Below are positions 28,630 to 37,338 of a stretch of 64,000 bases of DNA, piece after piece. Source of the DNA: Myxosarcina sp. GA_180221_E-2-1-MAG-40_15 (GTDB taxonomy: Bacteria > Cyanobacteriota > Cyanobacteriia > Cyanobacteriales > Xenococcaceae); assembly GCA_020692205.1 (NCBI GenBank), contig JAIMKV010000006.1, positions 52,442 through 116,441 on the forward strand, written 5' to 3'. The notes beneath the pieces were generated by a model, which was not told the origin of the DNA, searched no databases, and saw only the letters and a program-made list of their open reading frames with translations. The first letter of the stretch is position 1, and the number at the start of each line of letters is the position of its first letter. Position numbers and translations under genes: made by a program.

Positions 28630-29406
28630 ATGCCTGAGCAAGATTTAATTCGCTTATCACAGAGCCATCTCAACCTTCTAAATGCTTGTCCTCCTAGATT
28701 TCAGCAGGTTTATCTAGACTGTCTTGGCTCCCTGCCTAAACCCAGCCAACAAGATAATATGCAGTGGGGGAGTCGATTTCACTTGCTGATGCAGCAACGA
28801 GAGTTAACGCTGCCTATTGAAGCTTTACTGGCCACAGATGCCGAGTTAGATAATTCTCTGAAAGCTTTAATTCGGGCTGCACCTGAATTAGAACCTGATC
28901 CCAATATTTGGCGCGAGGCAGAACACTGTCGTACTTTCAGCCTGGGTAATTTTTTGTTTACGGTTATTTATGATTTACTGATTGCCAAAACTGATCGAGC
29001 AATAATCTTCGACTGGAAAACTTACCGTAATCCTCCACCCTCGAAGCAACTGGCTAAGGATTGGCAAACTCGTCTTTATCTTTATGTTTTAGCTGAAACT
29101 TCCGAATATGAACCCGAACAACTTCAGATGACTTACTGGTTTGTTAAATCTGGTCAGCCTAAAAGTAAAACTTTTAGCTATAGTCAACAACAACACCAGC
29201 AAAATGCACAAGAACTAATAGTTTTGACAGCTAACTTAGCAAGATGGTTAAGCAACTATCAGCAGCTGCAAACGGATTTGCCTCATCAACCAGACTGTCA
29301 ACAAAACTGCCCTTATCATCATTTGTTTTCGGCAGAAGATCAAACAGTAAACCGCCATCAAGAATTGCTCAAATCAATTGATGAAATCGAAGAAATAGCA
29401 ATATAA
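28630..29406 (+). CDS. PD-(D/E)XK nuclease family protein (RecB/Cas4-like)
   Basis: A 258-residue protein starting RLSQSHLNLLNACPPRF, the usual opening of RecB-type nuclease domains. The catalytic motif is seen as IIFDWKTYR, followed by a QTRLYLYVLAE helix (motif QxxxY). One cysteine in the N-terminal helix (NACP) and a cysteine pair near the C-terminus (DCQQNCPYHH) recall, but do not complete, the four-cysteine iron-sulfur site of Cas4/AddB. No cas genes are nearby. A role in DNA repair or processing is inferred from the fold alone. Confidence 0.72.
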   Translation: MPEQDLIRLSQSHLNLLNACPPRFQQVYLDCLGSLPKPSQQDNMQWGSRFHLLMQQRELTLPIEALLATDAELDNSLKALIRAAPELEPDPNIWREAEHCRTFSLGNFLFTVIYDLLIAKTDRAIIFDWKTYRNPPPSKQLAKDWQTRLYLYVLAETSEYEPEQLQMTYWFVKSGQPKSKTFSYSQQQHQQNAQELIVLTANLARWLSNYQQLQTDLPHQPDCQQNCPYHHLFSAEDQTVNRHQELLKSIDEIEEIAI

Positions 29407-29491
29407 GATGAGCGGGAAGGGAGTATTAAGCCTGAGGAATTGAAACTTTAGCAAGATATTTATTCTATGTTTAGGCTGAAAACCAGATAGT

Positions 29492-30310
29492 TTACAACTC
29501 CTCAATTTCCACAGTTCTCTTTAGAGGGACAGAGATAGGGCGGGTATCGGCTTGAGGTAATTCGATTAGTTCTTTCTGTTTCTGTTTGACTTCTTTTGGC
29601 AACAAGACAGGCAGTGGTTCTTGTTCATCCTGCCAATAACTCGCTACAGGAAGAGTATGTTCTAAATCTTCTAAGATCCTGGGGATAATCATGACCGCGT
29701 GCAGTTCTCCAATGCGTTCGGCTTCCTGCATTCCTGCATCGATCGCGATCGCTACGTTCGCTACCGAACCCCGAATAATTGCCGTACATAAGCCATCACC
29801 AATCTTTTCATAGGAAGCTAACTGCACATCGGCAGATTTTAACATCGCATCTGCGCCACCTACCATTGCGGGAAAGCCTCTGGTTTCTAATAACCCAATA
29901 GAACGATTACTCAGACGACTGTAGCCTCTTCTTTTTTGAGTTAACTCAATTAAATGGCTGCCAATGGGAAAAATTGCCTCCAAATTAGGCATTGGGCGAG
30001 CAATTACTAATTTAGAAACCAATTGACCAAACTTTTCAGCGGTTTTTGCTCCTTCTTCTACAGCTAATCTAACATCGGCGATATTACCCCTCACCACGGC
30101 GGTACAATATCCACTACCAATTTTTTCGTAACCCACCAGCGTGACTTCTGAAGACTTGAGCATCATATCGGCTGTGCCGACAATTGCAGGAAAGCTTTTG
30201 GTCGATACTAAACCCAGTGCGCTATCTTTGAAGGGGTGTTCGCTATAGTAGCTTGATGGTTGACTAACTTTGCCTAATGGTGTCCTTCTGTGTTCTAAAT
30301 TAGACATCAA
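29492..30310 (-). CDS. ccmO: carboxysome shell protein CcmO, double BMC domain
   Basis: A 272-residue protein with two bacterial microcompartment (BMC) domains in tandem. The first begins ALGLVSTKSFPAIVGTADMML (about 31-110) and the second SIGLLETRGFPAMVGGADAML (about 135-220). The repeats keep the AVxRGxxAxVxxA-type pore region. This is the layout of CcmO, a shell protein of beta-carboxysomes that concentrate CO2 around Rubisco. The main ccmKLMN cluster is not in the window, so this is a satellite locus, which is common in cyanobacteria. Confidence 0.9.
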   Translation of the reverse strand: MMSNLEHRRTPLGKVSQPSSYYSEHPFKDSALGLVSTKSFPAIVGTADMMLKSSEVTLVGYEKIGSGYCTAVVRGNIADVRLAVEEGAKTAEKFGQLVSKLVIARPMPNLEAIFPIGSHLIELTQKRRGYSRLSNRSIGLLETRGFPAMVGGADAMLKSADVQLASYEKIGDGLCTAIIRGSVANVAIAIDAGMQEAERIGELHAVMIIPRILEDLEHTLPVASYWQDEQEPLPVLLPKEVKQKQKELIELPQADTRPISVPLKRTVEIEEL

Positions 30311-30465
30311 ATATCTCTTTCCTTTACAAGTGTGCCACGATGAGCAAGCATTTATTTCCTTATATCCAGTGTAGTCAGAAAAATGAATTACAGTGCCAGT
30401 TATAGTTTAGCCGATCGCACTAAAGACAAACTCTAAATAGGTAATCAAATCTGTAATCATCCCAA

Positions 30466-31980
30466 TTAACCAAATTTATAATTGGTAATTACTTGAGTCA
30501 AACCTTCTAAAGTGTACTCGCTTGCCTCTAAATCAATTCTACCCAGTAATTCTTGACAGGTTTTTGAGGTTTGTGGCCCAATTGAGGCAAGACAAACATT
30601 AGCTAGAATTAACTTAATCTCAGCTAAACTTGCCTGTTGCTGTAATAACTGATCAAAGTTCTGGACTGTTTTGGAACTAGCAAAAGTCACGATGTCAATT
30701 CGCTGTTGCTGTAAAGCTTGCCAGGCTAGGGGAGCGATCTGTTCGGGACATTTAGACTGATAGGCAGCAACTTCAATTACTGATGCACCCTGACTGGTTA
30801 ATTCTTGAACCAATATTTCTCTGCCGCCAGTCTCTACTCGGGGAAACAACACTTTTTGTCCAGTTAAATCTTCTGGGAAGTTAGCGACTAAAGAATCTGC
30901 AATAAAATTTGGGGGAATAAAGTCGGGATTTAGCTGTCTGGTTTGCAGTACGGCAGCGGTTTTGCGCCCAACCACAGCAATTTTTACACCGCCTAAAGCA
31001 CGAGCATCATAACCCAAGGTAGTTAGGCGATTGAAAAAGTAGTCAACGCCATTTGCCGAAGTCAGAATTAACCACTGGAATTGACTCAAGTTAGCGATCG
31101 CTTGATCTAAAGCCGTCCAACTAGAAGGAGGCGCGATCGCCAAAGCTGGCATCTCAATAACTGTTGCGCCTTGTTGTTGCAAGAGAGTGGTAAACTTGCT
31201 TGACTGTTCAGCTGCACGAGTCACCAAAATAGTTTTGTTAGCCAAGGGCATTGCCGTAACTTGAGGCGAATCCTGATTACTAAGCTGCACGACTTTGCCA
31301 ATTACCATCACTACGGGAGAAAGAGATCTTGCTGCCGTCTTTTCCACTATATCGCTTAGCGTACCCCAAAAAACTTGCTGCTGCAAGCTGCCGCAGTGAC
31401 GAATAATCGCGATAGATTCATTTGGCGATCGCCCGTTAGCAATTAAATGCTGAATAATTTGCGCAAGAGAACGTCCTCCCATCAGAATCACTATGGTATC
31501 AACCCCAGATAAGGCTGACCAATTTAATTGTTCAGGTTGATGTCCGCTAACCACGACAAAACAGCGGCTTAAGTTTTTATCGGTTAGAGGAATGCCTGCT
31601 AACAAGGGTGCAGCTAAAGCAGAAGAGATTCCAGGAATTATTTCAAAATCACAGTTGGCTTGTTGTAAGGCAGCAATTTCTTCATTGGCGCGTCCAAAAA
31701 TAAACGGATCGCCACTTTTTAACCTAACCACCTGCTTGTCCTGAAGACAATAAGCAACTAATAGCTGATTAATCTCTGCTTGGCTGGTACTCAATTGACC
31801 ACCACGTTTGCCTACATAGATTTTCAGGCAATCTTGGGGAACTAACTTGAGCAATTTCTCATTGACTAAAGCATCATAAATTAGGACTTCGGCAGTGTTT
31901 AGCAACTGCTTACCTCTCACGGTTAAATATTCTTCGCCACCAATCCCTGCACCAACTAAATAAACCTTACCTTGCATCAA
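30466..31980 (-). CDS. cobA-hemD: uroporphyrinogen-III C-methyltransferase / uroporphyrinogen-III synthase fusion
   Basis: A 504-residue bifunctional enzyme at the branch point of tetrapyrrole synthesis. The N-terminal SUMT domain (about 1-240) has VYLVGAGIGGEEYLTVRG, VRLKSGDPFIFGR and IPGISSALAAPLLAGIPLT. The C-terminal HemD domain (about 250-504) has ILVTRAAEQSSKF and WLILTSANGVDYFF. HemD closes hydroxymethylbilane to uroporphyrinogen III, and SUMT makes precorrin-2 for sirohaem or cobalamin. The fusion is known in bacteria including cyanobacteria. Confidence 0.92.
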   Translation of the reverse strand: MMQGKVYLVGAGIGGEEYLTVRGKQLLNTAEVLIYDALVNEKLLKLVPQDCLKIYVGKRGGQLSTSQAEINQLLVAYCLQDKQVVRLKSGDPFIFGRANEEIAALQQANCDFEIIPGISSALAAPLLAGIPLTDKNLSRCFVVVSGHQPEQLNWSALSGVDTIVILMGGRSLAQIIQHLIANGRSPNESIAIIRHCGSLQQQVFWGTLSDIVEKTAARSLSPVVMVIGKVVQLSNQDSPQVTAMPLANKTILVTRAAEQSSKFTTLLQQQGATVIEMPALAIAPPSSWTALDQAIANLSQFQWLILTSANGVDYFFNRLTTLGYDARALGGVKIAVVGRKTAAVLQTRQLNPDFIPPNFIADSLVANFPEDLTGQKVLFPRVETGGREILVQELTSQGASVIEVAAYQSKCPEQIAPLAWQALQQQRIDIVTFASSKTVQNFDQLLQQQASLAEIKLILANVCLASIGPQTSKTCQELLGRIDLEASEYTLEGLTQVITNYKFG

Positions 31981-32028
31981 GTTCCCAGTTATCAGCTATT
32001 AGAATACTTGCTTAACTAAAAAGCTTTT

Positions 32029-32053
32029 AGCTATTAGCTCTTAGCTAATAGCT
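32029..32053. repeat. perfect inverted repeat between cobA-hemD and the DUF72 gene
   Basis: AGCTATTAGCT and AGCTAATAGCT face each other with a CTT centre, an 11-bp perfect stem. It lies between two divergent genes, about 30-50 bases upstream of each start. The related sequence ATCAGCTATTAG lies at 31991-32002. It may be a repeated palindrome or a shared operator. Confidence 0.6.
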
Positions 32054-32082
32054 TTATTAATAGTAAACTTCTATAGTAATCA

Positions 32083-32955
32083 GTGAAAAATAACGTGAAC
32101 TTTTATTTAGGCTGTGCAGTTTGGTCGTATAAAGATTGGGTTGGTAATCTATATCCCCCAAAAAGCCAGGCGCGAGATTTCTTAAACTTATATAGTCGTC
32201 GTTTTACTACGGTTGAGGGTAACACTACTTTTTACGCTATACCTGCTGAATCAACGATTAAGCAATGGGTAGCACAGACTCCCCAGGGTTTCAAATTTTG
32301 TCCTAAGCTACATCGGCAAATTACTCATCAAGGTTTGTTGACTCCTTATATATCTGAGGCGTTAAGTTTCTGCGCCAGAATTTCTGGGTTGGGCGATCGC
32401 TTGGGTACGACTTTTATTCAACTACCACCCAGCTATAGTCCTGAATATTGGTTAGATTTAACTGAATTTTTAACTGCCTGTAGTCAATCTGGCTTATCTT
32501 TAGCCTTAGAAACACGACATTTGGATTGGTTTAAACTCAAGCATCGCGATCGCCTTGATTCTTTGCTGACCAAGCTAAATATTGCTAAAGTATTGCTCGA
32601 TACCCGCCCAATTTATGACTGTCCCGATGATCCTCAAATTGATTCGCCACGCCGAAAACCTCAAGTTCCTCTCCAACCCGTAGTTTTAGGCAATATTGGC
32701 TTGATTCGTTTTATTAGCAACCCAGACAAGGAATACAATCAGTTTTATCTTGAACGGTGGGCGAGTCAGATCGATGATTGGCTAAGCTTGGGAAAAACGA
32801 TTTACTTTTTTGTTCATTGTCCTCAAGAAGTGCGATCGCCTACCACGGCAAAATATTTTCAATCTATATTAGAAAAACGTGCTTTAAAGTCTAATGTTCC
32901 CCCCTTGCCTTGGGATCGTATCGATCCCCATCCCACTCAATTGAGTTTGTTTTAG
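32083..32955 (+). CDS. DUF72 domain-containing protein
   Basis: A 290-residue protein of the DUF72 (YecE-like) family with a TIM-barrel-type fold. It begins with GCAVWSYKDWVGNLYP and includes FTTVEGNTTFYA, GFKFCPKLHRQITH and FVHCPQEVRSPTTA. The biochemical role of the family is not known. The start is GTG at 32083; another GTG at 32095 is possible. The gene is divergent from cobA-hemD. Confidence 0.85.
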   Translation: MKNNVNFYLGCAVWSYKDWVGNLYPPKSQARDFLNLYSRRFTTVEGNTTFYAIPAESTIKQWVAQTPQGFKFCPKLHRQITHQGLLTPYISEALSFCARISGLGDRLGTTFIQLPPSYSPEYWLDLTEFLTACSQSGLSLALETRHLDWFKLKHRDRLDSLLTKLNIAKVLLDTRPIYDCPDDPQIDSPRRKPQVPLQPVVLGNIGLIRFISNPDKEYNQFYLERWASQIDDWLSLGKTIYFFVHCPQEVRSPTTAKYFQSILEKRALKSNVPPLPWDRIDPHPTQLSLF

Positions 32956-33094
32956 CTGAATAATTATTAATAAATGTAAAGTTTGTCCTCAAACCAGAAA
33001 TATAAAATTTTTATTTAAGTCTATAATTATAAGAAGAATAGGTTATAAGATAGCCAACTGGTTTTTATAGTAAGTTAGCTAGTTATACCTCTTG

Positions 33095-33180
33095 ACGACT
33101 CAATTAAGATATTGCTTAACAGTTCTATTTAGATGGTGTTAGGGGCATTGTTTGGCTGACTCTGCCTCTATATTTTTTTA
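33095..33180 (+). ncRNA. candidate small RNA, tandem copy 1
   Basis: About 86 bases very similar to the unit at 33417-33500, in the same orientation. Shared blocks are ATTGCTTAAC, GGTGTTAGGGG and TTGTTTGGCTGA. The unit ends in a hairpin (33140-33147 with 33163-33170) followed by a T7 run, as in an intrinsic terminator. A -10-like TATACC lies about 7 bases upstream of the first conserved base. There is no reading frame of note. It lies 140 bases after the DUF72 gene. Confidence 0.55.
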
Positions 33181-33329
33181 AATCAAAAGTACTTGATTCT
33201 GAAATAGTTTAAACCTCAAATATAAAGCATTCACTTTTCAAAATCGGTGCTTTACAAAAATATACAATTGCTCAAACCATTAGCAGATGTTCAATGCGCT
33301 AACTAGGCTGCTGACCAAGTGTTGAAAGA

Positions 33330-33356
33330 AGACGGTTTTAGGCTAAAACCGATTTA
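33330..33356. other. inverted repeat between the tandem RNA-like units
   Basis: CGGTTTTAG and CTAAAACCG are separated by a single G, followed by an AT tract. It may be a terminator or part of a regulatory site; its function is unknown. Confidence 0.35.
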
Positions 33357-33416
33357 AAATATATAGTTATAACCATGAAGAGTAATTTAGGAATCAGCTA
33401 ATGCTCTTTTAAATTT

Positions 33417-33500
33417 ACGACTCGAATTAAGTATTGCTTAACGGTTCTATATGGTTGGTGTTAGGGGTGTTGTTTGGCTGACAACGCTCCTAATTTTTTG
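33417..33500 (+). ncRNA. candidate small RNA, tandem copy 2
   Basis: Second copy of the unit at 33095-33180. The 3' hairpin pairs TAGGGGTGTTGT (33462-33473) with ACAACGCTCCTA (33481-33492), using two G-U pairs, across the same TTGGCTG loop, and is followed by T6. Compared with copy 1 both arms of the stem have changed while pairing is kept, and the loop is constant. That supports an RNA product. A TTAAAT box precedes the first conserved base. Confidence 0.58.
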
Positions 33501-33639
33501 GTTATTTCTAACTAGAATACAGGTTAATTGGAATTACGGGGTTATGTCTTCCGTAAATATACTAGTTTTTTCCACTAATTTAACCATTCATATTTAAAGC
33601 TTTGATAATTTTTTCCGTAGTTTAGCCGATCAGCTTTAT

Positions 33640-34158
33640 TTAATCTTTATCAAACTTAGAAGCAAACTTAGATATGTCAGCTTTTTCGTATACTTCAAAA
33701 GGTTGATGAATCCAAGGATTATCGGGTAAGTAGTCCACGTAAAAGTCGGGTATTTCTATTGAGGTACTTTTGTACCAAATTACGGCGGTACGAAGGTCAG
33801 TGATATTTTGAGCATATTTAGTTTTGAGCCAGGCGATCGATTCTGCCAAACTAATTCCCGAATCTACTAAATCGTCTACCAACAGAATGCGATCGCCCAA
33901 AGGTTGAACAGTAGACAAATGTTCGGATAATTTAATCGTGCCACGCTCTTGATTGTTTTTTCCTCCATATGAGGCAGTAGATAAAATAGCCAAAGGTCGA
34001 TTGTATAGCCGACACAGAATATCTCCTACCCTCAAGCCACCTTTTGCCAGACAAACAATCTGATTAAACTGCCAATTAGACCGATAGATCTTGACAGCTA
34101 AGCTTTCGATTTTATGATTGTATTCTGACCAAGTTACATATAAATCTAAATCTGTCAT
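33640..34158 (-). CDS. phosphoribosyltransferase, purine type
   Basis: A 172-residue type I phosphoribosyltransferase. The PRPP-binding loop is RILLVDDLVDSGISL, preceded by CLAKGGLRVGDIL. Small proteins of this kind salvage hypoxanthine, xanthine or guanine using PRPP; the precise base is not evident. The N-terminal TWSEYNHKIESLAVKI resembles xanthine-guanine-type members. It is divergent from the MFS gene, whose start lies 21 bases away, so the two promoters overlap. Confidence 0.8.
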   Translation of the reverse strand: MTDLDLYVTWSEYNHKIESLAVKIYRSNWQFNQIVCLAKGGLRVGDILCRLYNRPLAILSTASYGGKNNQERGTIKLSEHLSTVQPLGDRILLVDDLVDSGISLAESIAWLKTKYAQNITDLRTAVIWYKSTSIEIPDFYVDYLPDNPWIHQPFEVYEKADISKFASKFDKD

Positions 34159-34179
34159 AAAAATAGGAACTTAAAAAAA

Positions 34180-35832
34180 TTGGATAATAGTGAAAAGTTA
34201 ATAGCTCAAGAAAAGCTTAATTTTACTACTAAACTTGCCTATGGTTCTGGAGATATGGGACCAGCAATAACGGCTAATATTTTAGTATTTTTTTTACTAT
34301 ATTTTTTTACTAATGTGGCGGGATTACCAGCGGGATTAGCTGGCAGTATTTTAGCTATTGGCAAGGTTGGTGATGCCATAAATGATCCAATTACCGGAAT
34401 ATTGAGCGATCGCACTCGTACTCGCTGGGGAAGACGTATGCCTTGGATGTTGTTTGGGGCGATTCCCTTTGGCATTTTCTTTTTTCTTCAGTGGATCGTA
34501 CCTCAATTTAGTAACGATACCACCGTGAATAATTGGTGTCTGTTTGCTTATTACGTAGTTATTGGAATTCTGTTTAACATCGCTTATACAGTCGTCAATT
34601 TACCCTACACGGCTTTAACCCCAGATTTGACTCTAGACTACAATGAGCGAACTAATCTTAATAGTTTCCGCTTTGCCTTTTCCATTGGCGGCAGTATCTT
34701 ATCTCTAGTTCTGGCAACCTTTATTTTTCAAGCTTACCCTGACAATCCCCAACAGCAATATTTAGTTTTGGGTGTAGTTACTTCCCTCATCTCGGTTGTG
34801 GCTATATTTTGGTGTACCTTTCGGATTCAAGAACGAGGTGCAGCGCCAATTTTAAACCAGCAGGGTAAAAAAGTTTTCGGTTTCGTTTTGGCTGTCATCG
34901 GCGCAATTGGGTTGGTTTATGGCATTGCTCAATTAACCAATGGCACGTCAAACGGGAGTGTCTACGGTATCTCTGGTATTTTATTGGGATTACAGCTTAT
35001 CGCCTTTGCTTTAACTTTAATCTGGGCGAAAACCGAATCTCATCTCAGTAGTTCTCAAGCAATTGCCAGCAGAAATCTGGCTAATAGTGTTCCCTCAACG
35101 CCGATTAAGGAACAGCTAAAAATAGCCTTTGCCAACAAAGCGTTTCTCTATGTAATTGGTATTTACTTGTGTTCTTGGTTAGCAGTTCAATTAACAGCTT
35201 CGATTTTGATTTACTTTGTAGTAAGTTGGATGGGCATGAATGAAGCTGACTTTCCGATTGTGGCGATCGCCGTTCAGGGAGTAGCTTTGGTCATGTTGTT
35301 TTTCTGGCAATTTGTCAGCGAAAAACTGGGCAAAAAAGGCGTTTACTATGTGGGCATGATCATTTGGATTATTGCTCAAGCAGCACTGTTTTTGATTAAA
35401 CCTGGTCAAATTACTCTACTTTATCTCGCTGCAATTATGGCTGGTATTGGCGTATCTGTTGCCTACTTAATTCCTTGGTCGATGATTCCCGATGTGGTTG
35501 ATTCAGATGAACTTAGTACAGGTGAGAGAAGAGAAGGGATTTTTTATAGCTTTATGGTATTGCTACAAAAATTCGGTTTAGCTTTAGCTTTATTTTTAGT
35601 TGGTCAAGCCTTAGAATTTTCTGGTTTTATTCAACAGATCCCTGGAGAACCGATTCCCGTACAGCCTGAAAGTGCTTTATTAGCTATCCGAATTGCGATC
35701 GCGCCTTTGCCGACAGTATTTCTAGTTATCGGCTTAGTTTTAACTTATTTTTATCCTATTACCAAAGAAGTCCATGCCGATATTCGCTTGCAGTTACAAG
35801 CGAGAAAAGACCAAGAGATAGTCGGCGATTAG
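34180..35832 (+). CDS. MFS transporter, GPH sugar:cation symporter type
   Basis: A 550-residue membrane protein with about 12 hydrophobic segments. The start is a TTG at 34180 (MDNSEKLIAQEKLNF), because no ATG lies near the conserved N-terminus. GKVGDAINDPITGILSDRTRTRWGRRMPW is the signature of the glycoside-pentoside-hexuronide/cation symporter group (MelB-like). YTALTPDLTLDYNERTNLNS and IPDVVDSDELSTGERREGIFY are also typical. The transported substrate is unknown. The menI-like gene follows after 3 bases, so the two are probably co-transcribed. Confidence 0.85.
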   Translation: MDNSEKLIAQEKLNFTTKLAYGSGDMGPAITANILVFFLLYFFTNVAGLPAGLAGSILAIGKVGDAINDPITGILSDRTRTRWGRRMPWMLFGAIPFGIFFFLQWIVPQFSNDTTVNNWCLFAYYVVIGILFNIAYTVVNLPYTALTPDLTLDYNERTNLNSFRFAFSIGGSILSLVLATFIFQAYPDNPQQQYLVLGVVTSLISVVAIFWCTFRIQERGAAPILNQQGKKVFGFVLAVIGAIGLVYGIAQLTNGTSNGSVYGISGILLGLQLIAFALTLIWAKTESHLSSSQAIASRNLANSVPSTPIKEQLKIAFANKAFLYVIGIYLCSWLAVQLTASILIYFVVSWMGMNEADFPIVAIAVQGVALVMLFFWQFVSEKLGKKGVYYVGMIIWIIAQAALFLIKPGQITLLYLAAIMAGIGVSVAYLIPWSMIPDVVDSDELSTGERREGIFYSFMVLLQKFGLALALFLVGQALEFSGFIQQIPGEPIPVQPESALLAIRIAIAPLPTVFLVIGLVLTYFYPITKEVHADIRLQLQARKDQEIVGD

Positions 35833-35835
35833 ATT

Positions 35836-36261
35836 ATGAAGCAAAATAATATGGCATTTACTTATTTACGTCGAGTTTATTTAGGAGATACTGATGCCGC
35901 AGGAGTAGTTTATTTTGCCAAGGGATTAGAAATCTGTCATGAAGCCTATGAACAATCTTTGAGCAAAGCGGGAATTAGCTTGATGCAAATGATTAATCAA
36001 GGAAAAACTGCTTTACCTATTGTTCATGCAGAGATAGATTTTCTGCGTCCACTCTTTTGTGGCGATCAATTGCAGGTAAGCTTAAATGTTAGTCAGGTTA
36101 ATAATAGTGAATTTGCGATCGCTTATGAAATATTTTCTGTGAATGATTTAAACCAAATTTTAGTCAAAGCTCAAACCAAGCACGTTTGTATCAATCCTCA
36201 AATTAGAAAGAGAATTAACTTACCATCTATGATGCTTGAGTGGTTAAATTATTTTCAGTAA
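35836..36261 (+). CDS. menI: 1,4-dihydroxy-2-naphthoyl-CoA hydrolase (hotdog thioesterase)
   Basis: A 141-residue hotdog-fold thioesterase. YLGDTDAAGVVYFAKGLEICHEAYEQ is the 4HBT-type active site with catalytic aspartate (GDTDAAG), and the length and sequence resemble the Slr0204 type that releases 1,4-dihydroxy-2-naphthoate from CoA in phylloquinone synthesis. An internal ATG at 35851 (MAFTYLRRV) could be the true start. It is nearly contiguous with the MFS gene upstream and the SDR gene downstream (15 bases). Confidence 0.82.
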   Translation: MKQNNMAFTYLRRVYLGDTDAAGVVYFAKGLEICHEAYEQSLSKAGISLMQMINQGKTALPIVHAEIDFLRPLFCGDQLQVSLNVSQVNNSEFAIAYEIFSVNDLNQILVKAQTKHVCINPQIRKRINLPSMMLEWLNYFQ

Positions 36262-36276
36262 AAGAGAATCAAAAAA

Positions 36277-37248
36277 ATGAAGACTGTAATTATTACAGGG
36301 GGAAACAGCGGGTTAGGATATCATTGCGCTCAACAACTGGCACAAAATCCAGATTGTTACCTAGTACTTGCCTGTCGTAATTTATTCAAAGCAGATCAAG
36401 CAGTTAAAAATATTCAAGCAACTAGTAAGACTCAACAGATAGAAGCGATGGAGTTGGACTTAGCTTCTATTGACTCGATTCGTTCTTTTGTTAACGAGTT
36501 TGCCAAACATAACTTACCTCCTCTAAAAGCAGTTGTTTGCAACGCAGGAGTACAGTTTATCCAAAGGCAAACCTATACCCAAGATGGTTTTGATACTACC
36601 TTCGGCGTGAATCATTTAGGACACTTTTTACTGGTTAATCTACTTTTAGAACACTTAGTCGCACCAGCCAGAATTATCTTTGTTAGCAGTGATACCCATG
36701 ACAGTAGCAAGACTACGGGAATGCCTGCACCTTATTGGCGCGATCCGCAGTTAATGGCTTATCCAGAACAAGATGCTGCACTTAAAAGCAAAGACATTGG
36801 TACAATCGGTCGTATTGCTTATACTACTTCAAAGCTTTGTAATGTTCTCTGCGCTTACGAATTATCCCGTCGTCTCCAGCAACAAGAGATCAGCACAGAA
36901 TCTAACCCAATTACCGTCAATGTCTTTAATCCTGGGTTAATGCCAGGTTCGGGTTTGGCAACTGATTATACTGCTGCGGCTAAGTTTGTTTGGTATAAGA
37001 TCCTGCCCATTCTGTGTAAGTTTATTCCCAACGTCAACACTATGGAACAGTCGGGAAAAGCCTTAGCCAAATTGATCATCGATCCTGAATTAGCCACTGT
37101 CACAGGCAAATATTTTAGTGGATTTAACATGATTGATTCAGCCGTTGAATCTTATGATCGGGCAAAAGCATCACAGCTATGGAATGCCAGCGTAGAATTA
37201 ACGCAATTACAGCCAGAAGAGACTATTTTGCAATTATCGGGCGAGTAA
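36277..37248 (+). CDS. SDR family oxidoreductase, protochlorophyllide-reductase-like
   Basis: A 323-residue short-chain dehydrogenase. The cofactor loop is ITGGNSGLGYH, the region VVCNAGVQ replaces NNAG, GVNHLGHFLLVNLLLEHL is as in light-dependent protochlorophyllide reductase (POR), and the catalytic YTTSKLCN matches POR's YxxSKxCN. However, the cysteines of the POR pigment site are not evident, and the segment after NPGL differs. It is therefore a POR relative of unknown substrate. It follows menI by 15 bases, so the three genes from 34180 may be one unit. Confidence 0.8.
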   Translation: MKTVIITGGNSGLGYHCAQQLAQNPDCYLVLACRNLFKADQAVKNIQATSKTQQIEAMELDLASIDSIRSFVNEFAKHNLPPLKAVVCNAGVQFIQRQTYTQDGFDTTFGVNHLGHFLLVNLLLEHLVAPARIIFVSSDTHDSSKTTGMPAPYWRDPQLMAYPEQDAALKSKDIGTIGRIAYTTSKLCNVLCAYELSRRLQQQEISTESNPITVNVFNPGLMPGSGLATDYTAAAKFVWYKILPILCKFIPNVNTMEQSGKALAKLIIDPELATVTGKYFSGFNMIDSAVESYDRAKASQLWNASVELTQLQPEETILQLSGE

Positions 37249-37338
37249 TCTCTAATTACTGGCTCAAATAGCGATAACCTGATAATCTGATGGGTGCTTT
37301 GCAAATTAATCTTGACTGTTAACTAAGTGTTAACTGAT

